A stretch of 64,000 bases of DNA, taken from NCBI RefSeq assembly GCF_005845215.1, contig NZ_SPHO01000011.1, positions 1-64,000 on the forward strand, read 5' to 3'. This stretch comes from Clostridium sp. 1001271st1 H5 (GTDB lineage Bacteria > Bacillota > Clostridia > Lachnospirales > Lachnospiraceae). Below the pieces are notes generated by a model. That model did no database searches and was not told the origin of the DNA. It was given only the letters and a program-made list of their open reading frames with translations. This document shows positions 17,845 through 26,005 of the stretch, one piece after another. Positions within the stretch are counted from its first letter, which is position 1; each line of letters starts with the position of its first letter. The position numbers were made by a program, and so were the translations under genes.

Positions 17845-18273
17845 TCAGCTCTGCAAATACTTTTCCAGACATTTTAACCCTTTTAAAATAGTCTCCAAAT
17901 CTTCTTTGCTCATAGTATCCTTCTCAGAATGACTGCCCATCTGCTCTATCATGCCCTGCACCAATGACCGCCCTTTTTCCGTAAGGGCCACATTTATAAA
18001 ACGGGCGTCTTTGTCATTCTTGACCATTGTAATATGACCAGCCCGTTCCAGACGCCGGCAGAACATGGAGCAGTTTCCTTTTGTAACATGGAGACTCCTG
18101 CTCAGCTGAGTCAGGTTTACCTGTCCGTCCGCCAGAAAGAGATGGTTGAGCACCCTTCCCTGTTCCGGGGTAATGCCGAAGGGCCTGCACTTTTCCTCCA
18201 CACATTCCCGGACAAGCCAGTTCACCTTGCGAAGCTCCTGAAACCACTGGTCCTTAAAATTAATAAACGCCAT
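17845..18273 (-). CDS. MarR family transcriptional regulator
   Basis: 142 residues. A winged-helix core (LTQLSRSLHVTKGNCSMFCR as recognition region, then KDARFINVALTEKGR as wing) is flanked by helices for dimer formation. First gene of the MarR-exporter-exporter operon, a common self-regulated drug-efflux arrangement. A 20-bp perfect palindrome sits next to its promoter. The ligand is unknown. Confidence 0.88.
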   Translation of the reverse strand: MAFINFKDQWFQELRKVNWLVRECVEEKCRPFGITPEQGRVLNHLFLADGQVNLTQLSRSLHVTKGNCSMFCRRLERAGHITMVKNDKDARFINVALTEKGRSLVQGMIEQMGSHSEKDTMSKEDLETILKGLKCLEKYLQS

Positions 18274-18317
18274 AAGGAACCTTTCTCCCGATTCTCTTAA
18301 TTTTTTTACTTCCCCAG

Positions 18318-18341
18318 ATAGTTTATATATAAACTATTATA
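18318..18341 (-). promoter_or_regulatory. Promoter -10 and palindromic operator of the MarR-exporter operon
   Basis: ATAGTTTATA followed by its reverse complement makes a perfect 20-bp palindrome at 18318-18337. It overlaps a TATAAT box on the minus strand (18341-18336). A dimeric MarR bound here would block the promoter, so autorepression is the natural reading. Confidence 0.65.
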
Positions 18342-18499
18342 GAATATCATTACAGTCGTTAAAAATAAAGAGCATTTTTATTAAATAAATATAAAAATTC
18401 AATAAATTGACGGGACTTACCTTACATTTTTTGAAGTTGACTGCATAATTATTCTCCCGGCAAAGAAACATTTTAGAGGAAAAATTTCAAGAGGAAACT

Positions 18500-18550
18500 C
18501 CAAAAAAATTTCAGGCCGCCGATACCTCTCATCAAGATATCAGCGGCCTG
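18500..18550 (-). terminator. Terminator downstream of feoA
   Basis: On the minus strand a 15-bp stem (18550-18536 with 18526-18512, two G-U pairs) is followed by AAATTTTTTTGG. Confidence 0.75.
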
Positions 18551-18568
18551 TTTTCCGGCTCTTATTCC

Positions 18569-18676
18569 ATCTGTTTTGTTATCTGTTTTTTTATCTGCTT
18601 TATTATCTGTTTTGTTATCTGTTTTACTATTTACTTTATTATCTGCTTCACGGTCTGCTTTGCTTGTCTGTTCTGT
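18569..18676 (-). repeat. 12-nt periodic repeat between feoA stop and terminator
   Basis: Nine imperfect 12-nt units (minus strand AACAAAACAGAT-like) begin 18 nt after the feoA stop codon. A 74-codon frame starting in the feoA stop region reads through them (SKTDNKTDNKADKKTDNKTD) and through the terminator. I treat it as non-coding low complexity because the frame continues into the terminator stem. Confidence 0.7.
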
Positions 18677-18693
18677 TATTTTTTCTGCCTGCA

Positions 18694-18906
18694 TCACACC
18701 TTGATCCGCTCCGCAACCTCATTTCCGATTGCAAGGCGCATATTGTTCATTCCGATTATCATGCTGTCCCTTCCGTGCTGGAACACATTGATGGTACTTC
18801 CCTCCCTGATGTCATGCTGATGCATAAACTCCATGACCTGGGGATTGCCGAACATCCATTTAATCGTACAGACAGCTCCTGCCTTAACCTCTGATAATGA
18901 CTGCAT
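18694..18906 (-). CDS. feoA: FeoA-like ferrous iron transport protein
   Basis: 70 residues, normal for FeoA: an SH3-like domain that supports the FeoB ferrous iron channel on the cytoplasmic side. It contains LSEVKAGAVCTIKWM, the DIREGSTINVFQHG turn and MRLAIGNEVAERIKV. The start at 18906 has GGAGGTG 6 nt upstream; a longer reading from 18966 lacks a site. No feoB is next to it, so it is a stand-alone copy. It is followed by a 12-nt periodic repeat and a terminator. Confidence 0.8.
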   Translation of the reverse strand: MQSLSEVKAGAVCTIKWMFGNPQVMEFMHQHDIREGSTINVFQHGRDSMIIGMNNMRLAIGNEVAERIKV

Positions 18907-19063
18907 AACCACACCTCCGTTGCCTTTTCGTTCATACCCGGTATGAGCAGGGGGTCCCTTTTTCATGCCGGCCCTTCTGTTTAATTATATTGTAAACACC
19001 CTGAAGGCTGTTAGTCAACGGCAATGTGGGTTAGGCATTTTTAATCTTTTTATTTTTTGATGT

Positions 19064-20392
19064 TTAGTCCTCCGGGTCCGTAAATCCCATCAGCCTGCAC
19101 ACGATGAATCCGGCGGCATAGGATGCAAACAGACCTACGAAATACAGGGGGAATCTGGTTGTAATGAAGGCCAGCGGGATTCCCGACAGCTCAGGAACCT
19201 TGGCAGCCACCTTCATCACAGCCATGACGCTTCCGCCGATTCCGCCGCCGATACAGGATGCTATGAACGGTTTTCCAAGGGGAATGGTACAGCCCCACAT
19301 TAGGGGTTCCCCTATGCCCAGCATTCCCACGGGAAGCGCATTCTTAATGGTCTTCTTCAGTCTCTGGTTCTTGGTTTTCAGGTACACATAAAATGCAGCT
19401 CCCACCTGTCCGGCTCCGGCCATACAGGTAACAGGCAGCAGATAGGTCACGCCGAAATCCGCTATGAGCTGGGTGTTGACCGCTATAAGTCCATGGTGCA
19501 TTCCTGTCATTACCAGAGGCAGGTAGATGGCTGAGGCCAGGCCGGCCAGCACAGGTGCCTTATAAATGATGAAGCTGACAAAGGCTCCGATGGTCTCTGA
19601 TATGAAACCGCCTATGGGCTGGAACACCATCAGGCCCACAAAGGTCATGACGCAGACTGTAATCAGCGGCCGCAGGAACATGTCCAGGAAATCCGGAATC
19701 ACTTTTTGAAGCTGTTTTTCCAGCAGCACTGCCACATAAGCAATAATCAGCACGGATATCACGCCGCCGCGTCCGGGGGTAATGGACACATGGAACAGCT
19801 GTACCCCGGCCAGGGAGGAGCTGTTCAGTATGGAGGCCAGCACAGCCCCGATGATGGGACTTCCGCCGAATTCCTTGGATGTGTTATACCCTACAATGAT
19901 GGGCAGGATGGTAAAGACTGAGTAAGCCAAGGCGCTCATTATCTTGCCGAAATCCGTATCCTGAAAGCCCGGGAAAAATACATAGGATGATTCATAGACC
20001 GCAACCACCAGTCCGCAGGCAATGAACGCAGGAATGATGGGAATAAAGATATTGGCTATCTTTTTCAGCATGTTCTTGTAGGGGACATTATTTTTTGCCC
20101 TGTTTTCCTCTTTCAGCAGAACGGCTTCATCCACTTCCTCGCTTTTAATATGGGTCATATCGCTCATAAGCTGGGCCACTGCCGCCGCAGTGCCCGGTCC
20201 CAGCACCAGCTGGACATTGTGCCCCTCCTCAATGACTCCCAGTACGCCGTCCAGCTTTTTAAGCTCCTCCCGTTTCATTTTTTCCGGGTCCTTTACGGTC
20301 AGCCTGACCCGGGTGTAGCAGTTTGCTATGGTCCTGATGTTGGATTCATCCACTAACTTGCAGATTGCCTGCGCCAGCTCTTTCTTTGTCAT
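19064..20392 (-). CDS. PTS sugar transporter EIIBC (N-acetylmuramate-type, MurP-like)
   Basis: 442 residues. An N-terminal EIIB domain holds the phosphorylated Cys in ANCYTRVRLTVKD (near residue 25). A ten-helix EIIC domain follows, with GMHHGLIAVNTQLI and GIGEPLMWG. There is no EIIA domain, so it must take phosphate from another EIIA. Its place behind murR, murQ and a GNAT gene on the same strand points to uptake and phosphorylation of N-acetylmuramic acid at position 6, which gives the substrate for MurQ. Substrate choice rests on context. Confidence 0.82.
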   Translation of the reverse strand: MTKKELAQAICKLVDESNIRTIANCYTRVRLTVKDPEKMKREELKKLDGVLGVIEEGHNVQLVLGPGTAAAVAQLMSDMTHIKSEEVDEAVLLKEENRAKNNVPYKNMLKKIANIFIPIIPAFIACGLVVAVYESSYVFFPGFQDTDFGKIMSALAYSVFTILPIIVGYNTSKEFGGSPIIGAVLASILNSSSLAGVQLFHVSITPGRGGVISVLIIAYVAVLLEKQLQKVIPDFLDMFLRPLITVCVMTFVGLMVFQPIGGFISETIGAFVSFIIYKAPVLAGLASAIYLPLVMTGMHHGLIAVNTQLIADFGVTYLLPVTCMAGAGQVGAAFYVYLKTKNQRLKKTIKNALPVGMLGIGEPLMWGCTIPLGKPFIASCIGGGIGGSVMAVMKVAAKVPELSGIPLAFITTRFPLYFVGLFASYAAGFIVCRLMGFTDPED

Positions 20393-20421
20393 AAGATACC
20401 TTCCCCTTTCTTATCCCTTGC

Positions 20422-21408
20422 CTATACCATTTTTTTAAGTATCGCCCACTCCTGTACTGCCATAAAACCTGCCTTCTCATAAATTCTTCTGGCAAAATTG
20501 GTTTCCGTTACAAAAAGCGTCATGTATTCCGCCCCCATGTCCTTAAGCTCCTGACACAGGCTGAAGAACAATACATTGCCGATTCCCTTTCCCCCGTCAG
20601 CCGGGTCCACTGCCAGGGCCGAAAAAAATCCGCGTCCGTTTTTCTCCGGATAAACGGTTCCGGCCGTGCCCATAACCCTGCCGTCCCCGTCCTCCACTAT
20701 GAGGATTTTCTTATGTTCCCTGATTCCGTCGCGAAACTTTTTCAGAAAGGACTGGTCCTTGAGACGCCCAAACATTTCCTCATACCCGAAATTCCTGGCG
20801 CCGTCAAACCAGGCTGTCCTTATCCCCTCCTGCTCCAGCTTCAGGATGCGTTCCTGTATATCTGCCGGAATGTAAAATTTTTCCAGTTCAAGATAATAAG
20901 AAACCTCTTTTTGTACCAGCTCATACCCCCTTCTCAGAAAAAAGCCGTATCCCGGGGAATCTGTCCTGATTCCCGGCGCCTTGTTATGCTCATGCCCCTC
21001 CCGGTCTATGTACCAGGACATTTTAACGGGACATTTGTGGCTGATTCTTACTTCACGCTTTCCCTGGGCTTTCAGGTATGCTTCCGCCTTTTCCAAAAGG
21101 CCGGTGCCCACGCCTCTGCCCTCATACTCCTCCTTTACCGCCAGCATAAATATATACCCCGGCGTGTTATCGTTGTTTTGTCCCGGCAGGAATTCCTTTT
21201 GGCTGACAGCGGTCACAAATCCTGCCAGACTGCCGGAATCCGTAAAAGCCAGGATGCACCCTTCCGGGTCAAAATCCGGTTTGTCCAAAAGCTCCGCCTT
21301 CCATTCTTCCGGCGACTCATAGGCCTTATACCGGATACGCACTGCTTCCTCTTTCCACAGCCGCACCAACTGGGGCAGCATGGTTTCCTTATACGTCCTG
21401 TATTGCAT
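20422..21408 (-). CDS. Tandem GNAT acetyltransferase within the mur operon
   Basis: About 328 residues with two GNAT domains. The first carries VKEEYEGRGVGTGLLEKAEAYL (acetyl-CoA loop) and the second ALAVDPADGGKGIGNVLFF. The start was chosen at 21408, 10 nt after an AGGGGGG site; the first in-frame ATG (21417) is too close to it. The gene overlaps the 3' end of murQ, so it is coupled to amino-sugar recycling. Acceptor unknown; a muramyl or glucosaminyl compound is possible from context only. Confidence 0.75.
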   Translation of the reverse strand: MQYRTYKETMLPQLVRLWKEEAVRIRYKAYESPEEWKAELLDKPDFDPEGCILAFTDSGSLAGFVTAVSQKEFLPGQNNDNTPGYIFMLAVKEEYEGRGVGTGLLEKAEAYLKAQGKREVRISHKCPVKMSWYIDREGHEHNKAPGIRTDSPGYGFFLRRGYELVQKEVSYYLELEKFYIPADIQERILKLEQEGIRTAWFDGARNFGYEEMFGRLKDQSFLKKFRDGIREHKKILIVEDGDGRVMGTAGTVYPEKNGRGFFSALAVDPADGGKGIGNVLFFSLCQELKDMGAEYMTLFVTETNFARRIYEKAGFMAVQEWAILKKMV

Positions 21409-22288
21409 TCCGAACATACCCCCCTGCCCGATTTAGTCTTTCCTCTGCAGCTTCTGCGCTGCACTGCAGCAGAATCATGGTGATTGCCAGCTTTACGCTT
21501 CCCTCTGCCTTCTCCAGACAGTCCCTGGCCTCTTCCCGGGTGCATCCGGTGGCTGTCATGACAATATTTTCCGCCCTTGTAATCAGCTTCTTATTGGTCT
21601 GCACAACATCCACCATCAGGTTCTGGTAGACCTTTCCGATTCCCACCATACTTCCTGTGGATATCATGTTCAGCACCATCTTCTGGGCCGTGCCGGCCTT
21701 CAGCCTGGTGGAACCGGTCAGGACCTCGGGGCCCGGCACAGGTTCAATGGCAAGGTCCGCCTCCTTCCCTATCTCCGAATCCCGGTTGCAGGACACTGCC
21801 ACGGTCCTGCAGCCAACCCTCCTGGCATACCGGAGGCCGTATATGACATAGGGCGTCCTTCCGCTGGCCGCCAGACCTATGACAATATCAGCCGGAGTCA
21901 GATGAATGCCCTTTAAGTCTTCCTCCCCCATGGTCTGGCTGTCCTCTGCTCCCTCCACCGCCCTGACAAAGGCAGCGGAGCCTCCGGCCATCAATCCCAC
22001 CACCACATCCCGGGATACCCCGAAGGTGGGCGGACATTCCACTGCATCCAGAACCCCCAGCCTTCCGCTGGTGCCGGCCCCAATGTAGATGATTCTTCCC
22101 TTTTGCTTCAGGCTGTCCGTACACCATGCAATGGCCTGGGCAATCTGCGGCAGAACCTCCCCAACAGCTGCCACCGCCTTCCCATCCTCCCGGTTCATGG
22201 CGGCAACGATTTCCAGTGGCGTCATCTGGTCCAGCCCCATGGTTTCCTCATTCCTGCTCTCTGTTACCAACACTGACAAATCTATCAT
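21389..22288 (-). CDS. murQ: N-acetylmuramic acid 6-phosphate etherase
   Basis: 299 residues, normal length. It cleaves the D-lactyl ether of MurNAc-6-phosphate to GlcNAc-6-phosphate in the cytoplasm. The SIS-domain sugar-phosphate site reads IYIGAGTSGRLGVLDAVECPPTFG, with the conserved Glu in VECPP. GLAASGRTPYVIYGL and GSTRLKAGTAQKMVLNMIST are further family signatures. GGGGAGG precedes the ATG. It overlaps the murR stop as ATGA and the GNAT gene by 20-29 nt. Confidence 0.95.
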   Translation of the reverse strand: MIDLSVLVTESRNEETMGLDQMTPLEIVAAMNREDGKAVAAVGEVLPQIAQAIAWCTDSLKQKGRIIYIGAGTSGRLGVLDAVECPPTFGVSRDVVVGLMAGGSAAFVRAVEGAEDSQTMGEEDLKGIHLTPADIVIGLAASGRTPYVIYGLRYARRVGCRTVAVSCNRDSEIGKEADLAIEPVPGPEVLTGSTRLKAGTAQKMVLNMISTGSMVGIGKVYQNLMVDVVQTNKKLITRAENIVMTATGCTREEARDCLEKAEGSVKLAITMILLQCSAEAAEERLNRAGGYVRNAIQDV

Positions 22289-23172
22289 TGTGTTTCCTCC
22301 CCCTGCAATGCGTTCTGTTTTTCATCCGTGCCCCCGGATTTGGCTATATGGGTCTTCCTGAACTGCTCCATGCACTCATCATACCGCCTGTGGACATAGG
22401 CAGTGTACAGAATATCTATCATGTTCAGCTGGGATATTCTGGACGACATGGCCCCGCTTCTGAAAATCAGTTCCGTTGCAGCCACTGCCAGGTTATAATC
22501 CGCCAGACGGACCAGCGGCGACTGCTCGAACCTGGATATGGTGATGACCGGCGCCTCCCTCAGCCTGGCCTCCTGGGCACATGTTATCATTTCCTCTGTC
22601 AGGCCCGAGTAGCTGACAATCAGGGCCAGGTCGCAGGACCGGATGTTTCTGGCCTGCAAAAGCTGGGCATGCCAGTCATCGCAAATCACACAGGGCTTAT
22701 TGACCCGAAGGAGCTTCAGGTACATGTCCCTGGCCACCAAAAGGGAAGAGCCGATTCCAAACAGATACACGGTCTGGCTCCGGTCCAGCAGGTCCACGCA
22801 CTGGTTCAGAATGTCCAAATCCACCAGCTTCCTGGTATTGTCAAGGGACACAATATTCTTGTAGGTCACCTTGTTTACCAGCTCCTCCAGGCTGTCGTCC
22901 TTTTTTATCTCCTGCTCCATGGGACGCGTGCTCTCCCTGCGCAGGGCCGACTCATACAGCAGCGATTTCTGCAGCTCCTTGTAGCCCTCAAAGCCCATTT
23001 TCCTGCACAGCCGGACAATGGTAGCTGCAGAGGAAAATGTTTTGTCCGCCAGCTGCTTTATGCTGTATCCGGCTGCTTCCTCAGGATTTTCCCTTAAAAA
23101 TCTGAGGACACCCTTCTCAGCCCCGCTGGCCTGTGCAAAATATTCCTGTATCCTGACTAGTACACTTTTCAT
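22285..23172 (-). CDS. murR: MurR/RpiR family regulator of the mur operon
   Basis: 295 residues. An N-terminal HTH of the RpiR type (YSIKQLADKTFSSAATIVRLCRKMGFEGYKEL) is joined to a C-terminal SIS domain (VYLFGIGSSLLVARDMYLKL and LIVSYSGLTEEMI), which probably senses MurNAc-6-phosphate. First gene of the operon; its stop overlaps the murQ start. The promoter and a candidate operator lie directly upstream. Confidence 0.88.
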   Translation of the reverse strand: MKSVLVRIQEYFAQASGAEKGVLRFLRENPEEAAGYSIKQLADKTFSSAATIVRLCRKMGFEGYKELQKSLLYESALRRESTRPMEQEIKKDDSLEELVNKVTYKNIVSLDNTRKLVDLDILNQCVDLLDRSQTVYLFGIGSSLLVARDMYLKLLRVNKPCVICDDWHAQLLQARNIRSCDLALIVSYSGLTEEMITCAQEARLREAPVITISRFEQSPLVRLADYNLAVAATELIFRSGAMSSRISQLNMIDILYTAYVHRRYDECMEQFRKTHIAKSGGTDEKQNALQGEETQ

Positions 23173-23194
23173 ATAAGTTCCTTTCTATGACTTT

Positions 23195-23253
23195 ATATTA
23201 CTCCTTTGAACGCTTTTGTCAATATTATCCGATTTTTATGAAAAATTGTTTCA
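23195..23253 (-). promoter_or_regulatory. Promoter and candidate RpiR-type operator of the mur operon
   Basis: On the minus strand TTGACA (23222-23217) is separated by 16 nt from TAATAT (23200-23195). Upstream, TGAAA-N5-TTTCA (23239-23253) is an inverted repeat. It fits a dimeric RpiR-family site by shape; binding is inferred. Confidence 0.6.
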
Positions 23254-23296
23254 CATTTTGATATTTTAACCTTTTATTGTGCATAAATACTGAAAA

Positions 23297-23325
23297 GCCG
23301 CCGCTTTTATCCAGCGGCGGCCTTG
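23297..23325 (-). terminator. Terminator of the MATE gene
   Basis: GCCGCCGCT (23297-23305) pairs with AGCGGCGGC (23313-23321) across 7 nt. On the minus strand TTTTC follows. Confidence 0.75.
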
Positions 23326-23370
23326 ACCGTACCTTGTCTGTGAATCACTATTTGGAATGGTTATCCGGAA

Positions 23371-24783
23371 TCATTCTTTGCCCTCCATCCCAGTCTCTTG
23401 CGGCAGCCAGTCCGCCCTGACATAGTACAGGAACATACCGGCCGCACAGACGACCCAGGTAATGGGCCAGCCAGCCATGACCACCATCAGGCTGTGGGTC
23501 ATGGGCACTGCAATCATCAGATAAATCTGTCTCAGCACCACGAAGCAGCCCAGCATAAAGAACATGGGGACCTTGGAAAGTCCGGCGCCGCGCAGGGCTC
23601 CGTTGAGTACCTGGACCACGGCCAGGGCAATGTACGCACGGGAGAAAATGCGGAGCATACTGCTCCCGTTTGCAATTACCTGAGGGTCATTTGTAAATAC
23701 GCTGATTAACAGGGGCGCGCCAAAATACATTCCCACGGAGCCGGCCAGGATAATCAGGGAGCTCATGACCCAGGCAGCAAATATCCCCTTCTTCACCCGC
23801 TTATACTTACGGGCGCCGATGTTCTGCCCCACAAATGTAGTGATTGCCATATTAAAGCTCTGCAGGGGCAGCTGGAGGAATCCGTCAATCCGTAAGGTGG
23901 CCGAATACCCGGCCATGGCAGCCGTGCCGAACCCGTTGATGTAGGACTGGACCACCACATTGGAAAAGGACGTGATGCTCTGCTGGCAGGCAGCCGGAAA
24001 GCCGAAGGCAATGATTTTCCGAATCATTTTCTTGTGGAACCGTATCTTGCGCAGTTCCACCTTATAGTCCTCCCCTGTGTGCATCAGCTTGTACATAACC
24101 ATGGCCGAGCTCACTGCCTGGGCTATGATAGTTGCTATGGCCACGCCTGCAATACCCATGTGAAACCCGCACACAAAGGTAAAATCCAGGATAATGTTCA
24201 CAATACTGGCCACTGCCAGATAGAACAGAGGGTGCCTGGAATCCCCCACTGCGCGTAGTATGCCCGAACCCATATTGTAGAAAAGTGAAAATGTGATTCC
24301 GCAGAAATATATCATCAGATACAAAGAAGAATGGGGGAGAACGTCCTCCGGCACCCCGATTGCCCTGAGGAGGGGTCCTGTGTACAGCAGCCCCAGCCCT
24401 GTGAACACAATACTCAAAATCCCTGTGAGAGCCATGGAGCTGTGTACCGCCCTGCTCATATCCTCCCCCCGTCTGGCTCCGAAATACTGGGAAATGACCA
24501 CACCTGCGCCCGTGGACAATCCCATGAAAAATCCCACCAGCATGTTGATGACAGGAGTTGAAGCCCCCACCGCCGCCAGGGCATTGGTATTGACGAAATT
24601 CCCTACCACATAGGAATCCACTGTATTGTACAATTGCTGGAAAAAATTCCCAATCAGAAGAGGGATTGAAAACCAGAAAATAGATTTAAAGATACTGCCG
24701 TCAATCATATCCGTATCAGCGCCTTGCAAGACAACACCCCATTCCCCAAACACTGTTGGCTGCCATTCCCTGTATGTTATCAC
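23371..24783 (-). CDS. MATE family efflux transporter
   Basis: 470 residues from the first ATG. Family members usually begin near MIDGSIFKSIFWFSIPLL, which would put the start at 24708 (about 445 residues); neither start has a strong ribosome binding site. Twelve membrane helices are expected in two matching halves (LLIGNFFQQLYNTVDSYVVG in the first). It exports drugs or metabolites in exchange for Na+ or H+; substrate unknown. Monocistronic, with its own terminator downstream. Confidence 0.88.
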   Translation of the reverse strand: MITYREWQPTVFGEWGVVLQGADTDMIDGSIFKSIFWFSIPLLIGNFFQQLYNTVDSYVVGNFVNTNALAAVGASTPVINMLVGFFMGLSTGAGVVISQYFGARRGEDMSRAVHSSMALTGILSIVFTGLGLLYTGPLLRAIGVPEDVLPHSSLYLMIYFCGITFSLFYNMGSGILRAVGDSRHPLFYLAVASIVNIILDFTFVCGFHMGIAGVAIATIIAQAVSSAMVMYKLMHTGEDYKVELRKIRFHKKMIRKIIAFGFPAACQQSITSFSNVVVQSYINGFGTAAMAGYSATLRIDGFLQLPLQSFNMAITTFVGQNIGARKYKRVKKGIFAAWVMSSLIILAGSVGMYFGAPLLISVFTNDPQVIANGSSMLRIFSRAYIALAVVQVLNGALRGAGLSKVPMFFMLGCFVVLRQIYLMIAVPMTHSLMVVMAGWPITWVVCAAGMFLYYVRADWLPQETGMEGKE

Positions 24784-24853
24784 AAAAAAAGAGAAAGCAG
24801 TCTATCACCAAGCTGCTCCCTCTATCATACATGATTTTAACTGAATTATCTAT

Positions 24854-26005
24854 CTATTTTTCACCTGTTCCTATGCATTTCCTTTCCTTCTTAATGCTCA
24901 TAGCGTACAGGGCGCCTCCGGCTGCCAGCCAGAACACGGTATACAGAGCTGTTCCGGCCAGATGGGGCCAGGCAGCGTCCCAGCCAATTCCTTTCAGGTT
25001 TACAGCCTTTAACTCCACTGCAATGTTGGCAATGGGAGAAAAAATCCTGGAAGCAACGCTGAGCCACTTCGGCATCAGGTAGAAAGGAAATATAAGCCCT
25101 GAGGTAAATATAATCAGGTTGCTGCACATCATATACAGCTGCGCAAAGCAGGCCACCCGCCTGGTAAACGACCCCAGCATCACGCCGAAGGCCACGGCCG
25201 CCAGCATGAAAAGCACTGTGCTGAACAGATATAGCCCAATCTCCCCTCTCAGCGGAATATTCTTATACAAGCCCACCACGCAAAGGGCCGCGAACTGGGT
25301 CGCCACCGCGCCGCCTGCCACCACGGCTGTCCTGATGATTCCGTCCTTCAGCTCCTCCCCCCGCTTATCCGGGGAAGCTGCCGCCAGGGCTTTTCTCTTT
25401 CGAATCATCAGCGGAATGAAAAATGAAATAAGGAAGGTCTGCATGGTGATGGAGGGAACCAGCAGATAGCTCATTTTCCTGATATAATCCCCCTGGGGCT
25501 CATACAACGTCCTGTCCACATAAGAAAATGTACCCAGGCTGGTCTGGGCCGCCGAAGGGTAGAAATTATTGCCCTCCAGCATCTTAAGCTGCATACCCGC
25601 ACTCATGGTTCCCAGCACGGACGAGGCCGCGCCCACTGCCCCGCCTCCGGTGATAATGTTGGAGCAGTCTGCAAATATCACGGCCTGGGGTGATTTCTTA
25701 AGGGACATATCGCGGCTGAAATTCCTGGGTATCATGACGCCGGCCTCAATCTTCTTATCCAGGATGGCCTGTTTTAAATCCTGTTCCGAATCCGCATAAT
25801 ACACAATATCCAGCGTGGGATTGATGCCGAACTGCTTCACAATGGACTGGGACAGGGACGAACGGTCCTCATCCAGAATTCCAAAGGGAACATCCTCCGT
25901 GTAATCATTTTTCCAGATAGTAGTAATCAGCAGCATACCGGCCAGCACGGAAATGAACAGGCCGATGACCGTGTTTTTCTCTTCCTTCCATATCCTGCTT
26001 ATCAT
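24854..26005 (-). CDS. ABC-2 type transporter permease, second of a pair
   Basis: 383 residues from ATG 26005, which overlaps the preceding stop as ATGA; a longer reading from 26128 would run into that gene. One N-terminal helix (VIGLFISVLAGMLLITTIW), a large outside domain and five C-terminal helices give the ABC-2/YhgE-like layout. Together with the next gene upstream it should form a heterodimeric channel. No ATP-binding gene is in the operon. Confidence 0.8.
   Translation of the reverse strand: MISRIWKEEKNTVIGLFISVLAGMLLITTIWKNDYTEDVPFGILDEDRSSLSQSIVKQFGINPTLDIVYYADSEQDLKQAILDKKIEAGVMIPRNFSRDMSLKKSPQAVIFADCSNIITGGGAVGAASSVLGTMSAGMQLKMLEGNNFYPSAAQTSLGTFSYVDRTLYEPQGDYIRKMSYLLVPSITMQTFLISFFIPLMIRKRKALAAASPDKRGEELKDGIIRTAVVAGGAVATQFAALCVVGLYKNIPLRGEIGLYLFSTVLFMLAAVAFGVMLGSFTRRVACFAQLYMMCSNLIIFTSGLIFPFYLMPKWLSVASRIFSPIANIAVELKAVNLKGIGWDAAWPHLAGTALYTVFWLAAGGALYAMSIKKERKCIGTGEK

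Noticed and set aside
18473..18697. 74-codon ORF directly behind feoA
   Set aside because: It consists of the 12-nt periodic repeat and reads through the terminator stem. The start overlaps the feoA stop, so translation is possible, but there is no sign of a real protein.
22126..23097. 323-codon plus-strand ORF
   Set aside because: It is a shadow of murR/murQ on the opposite strand with no motif or RBS.
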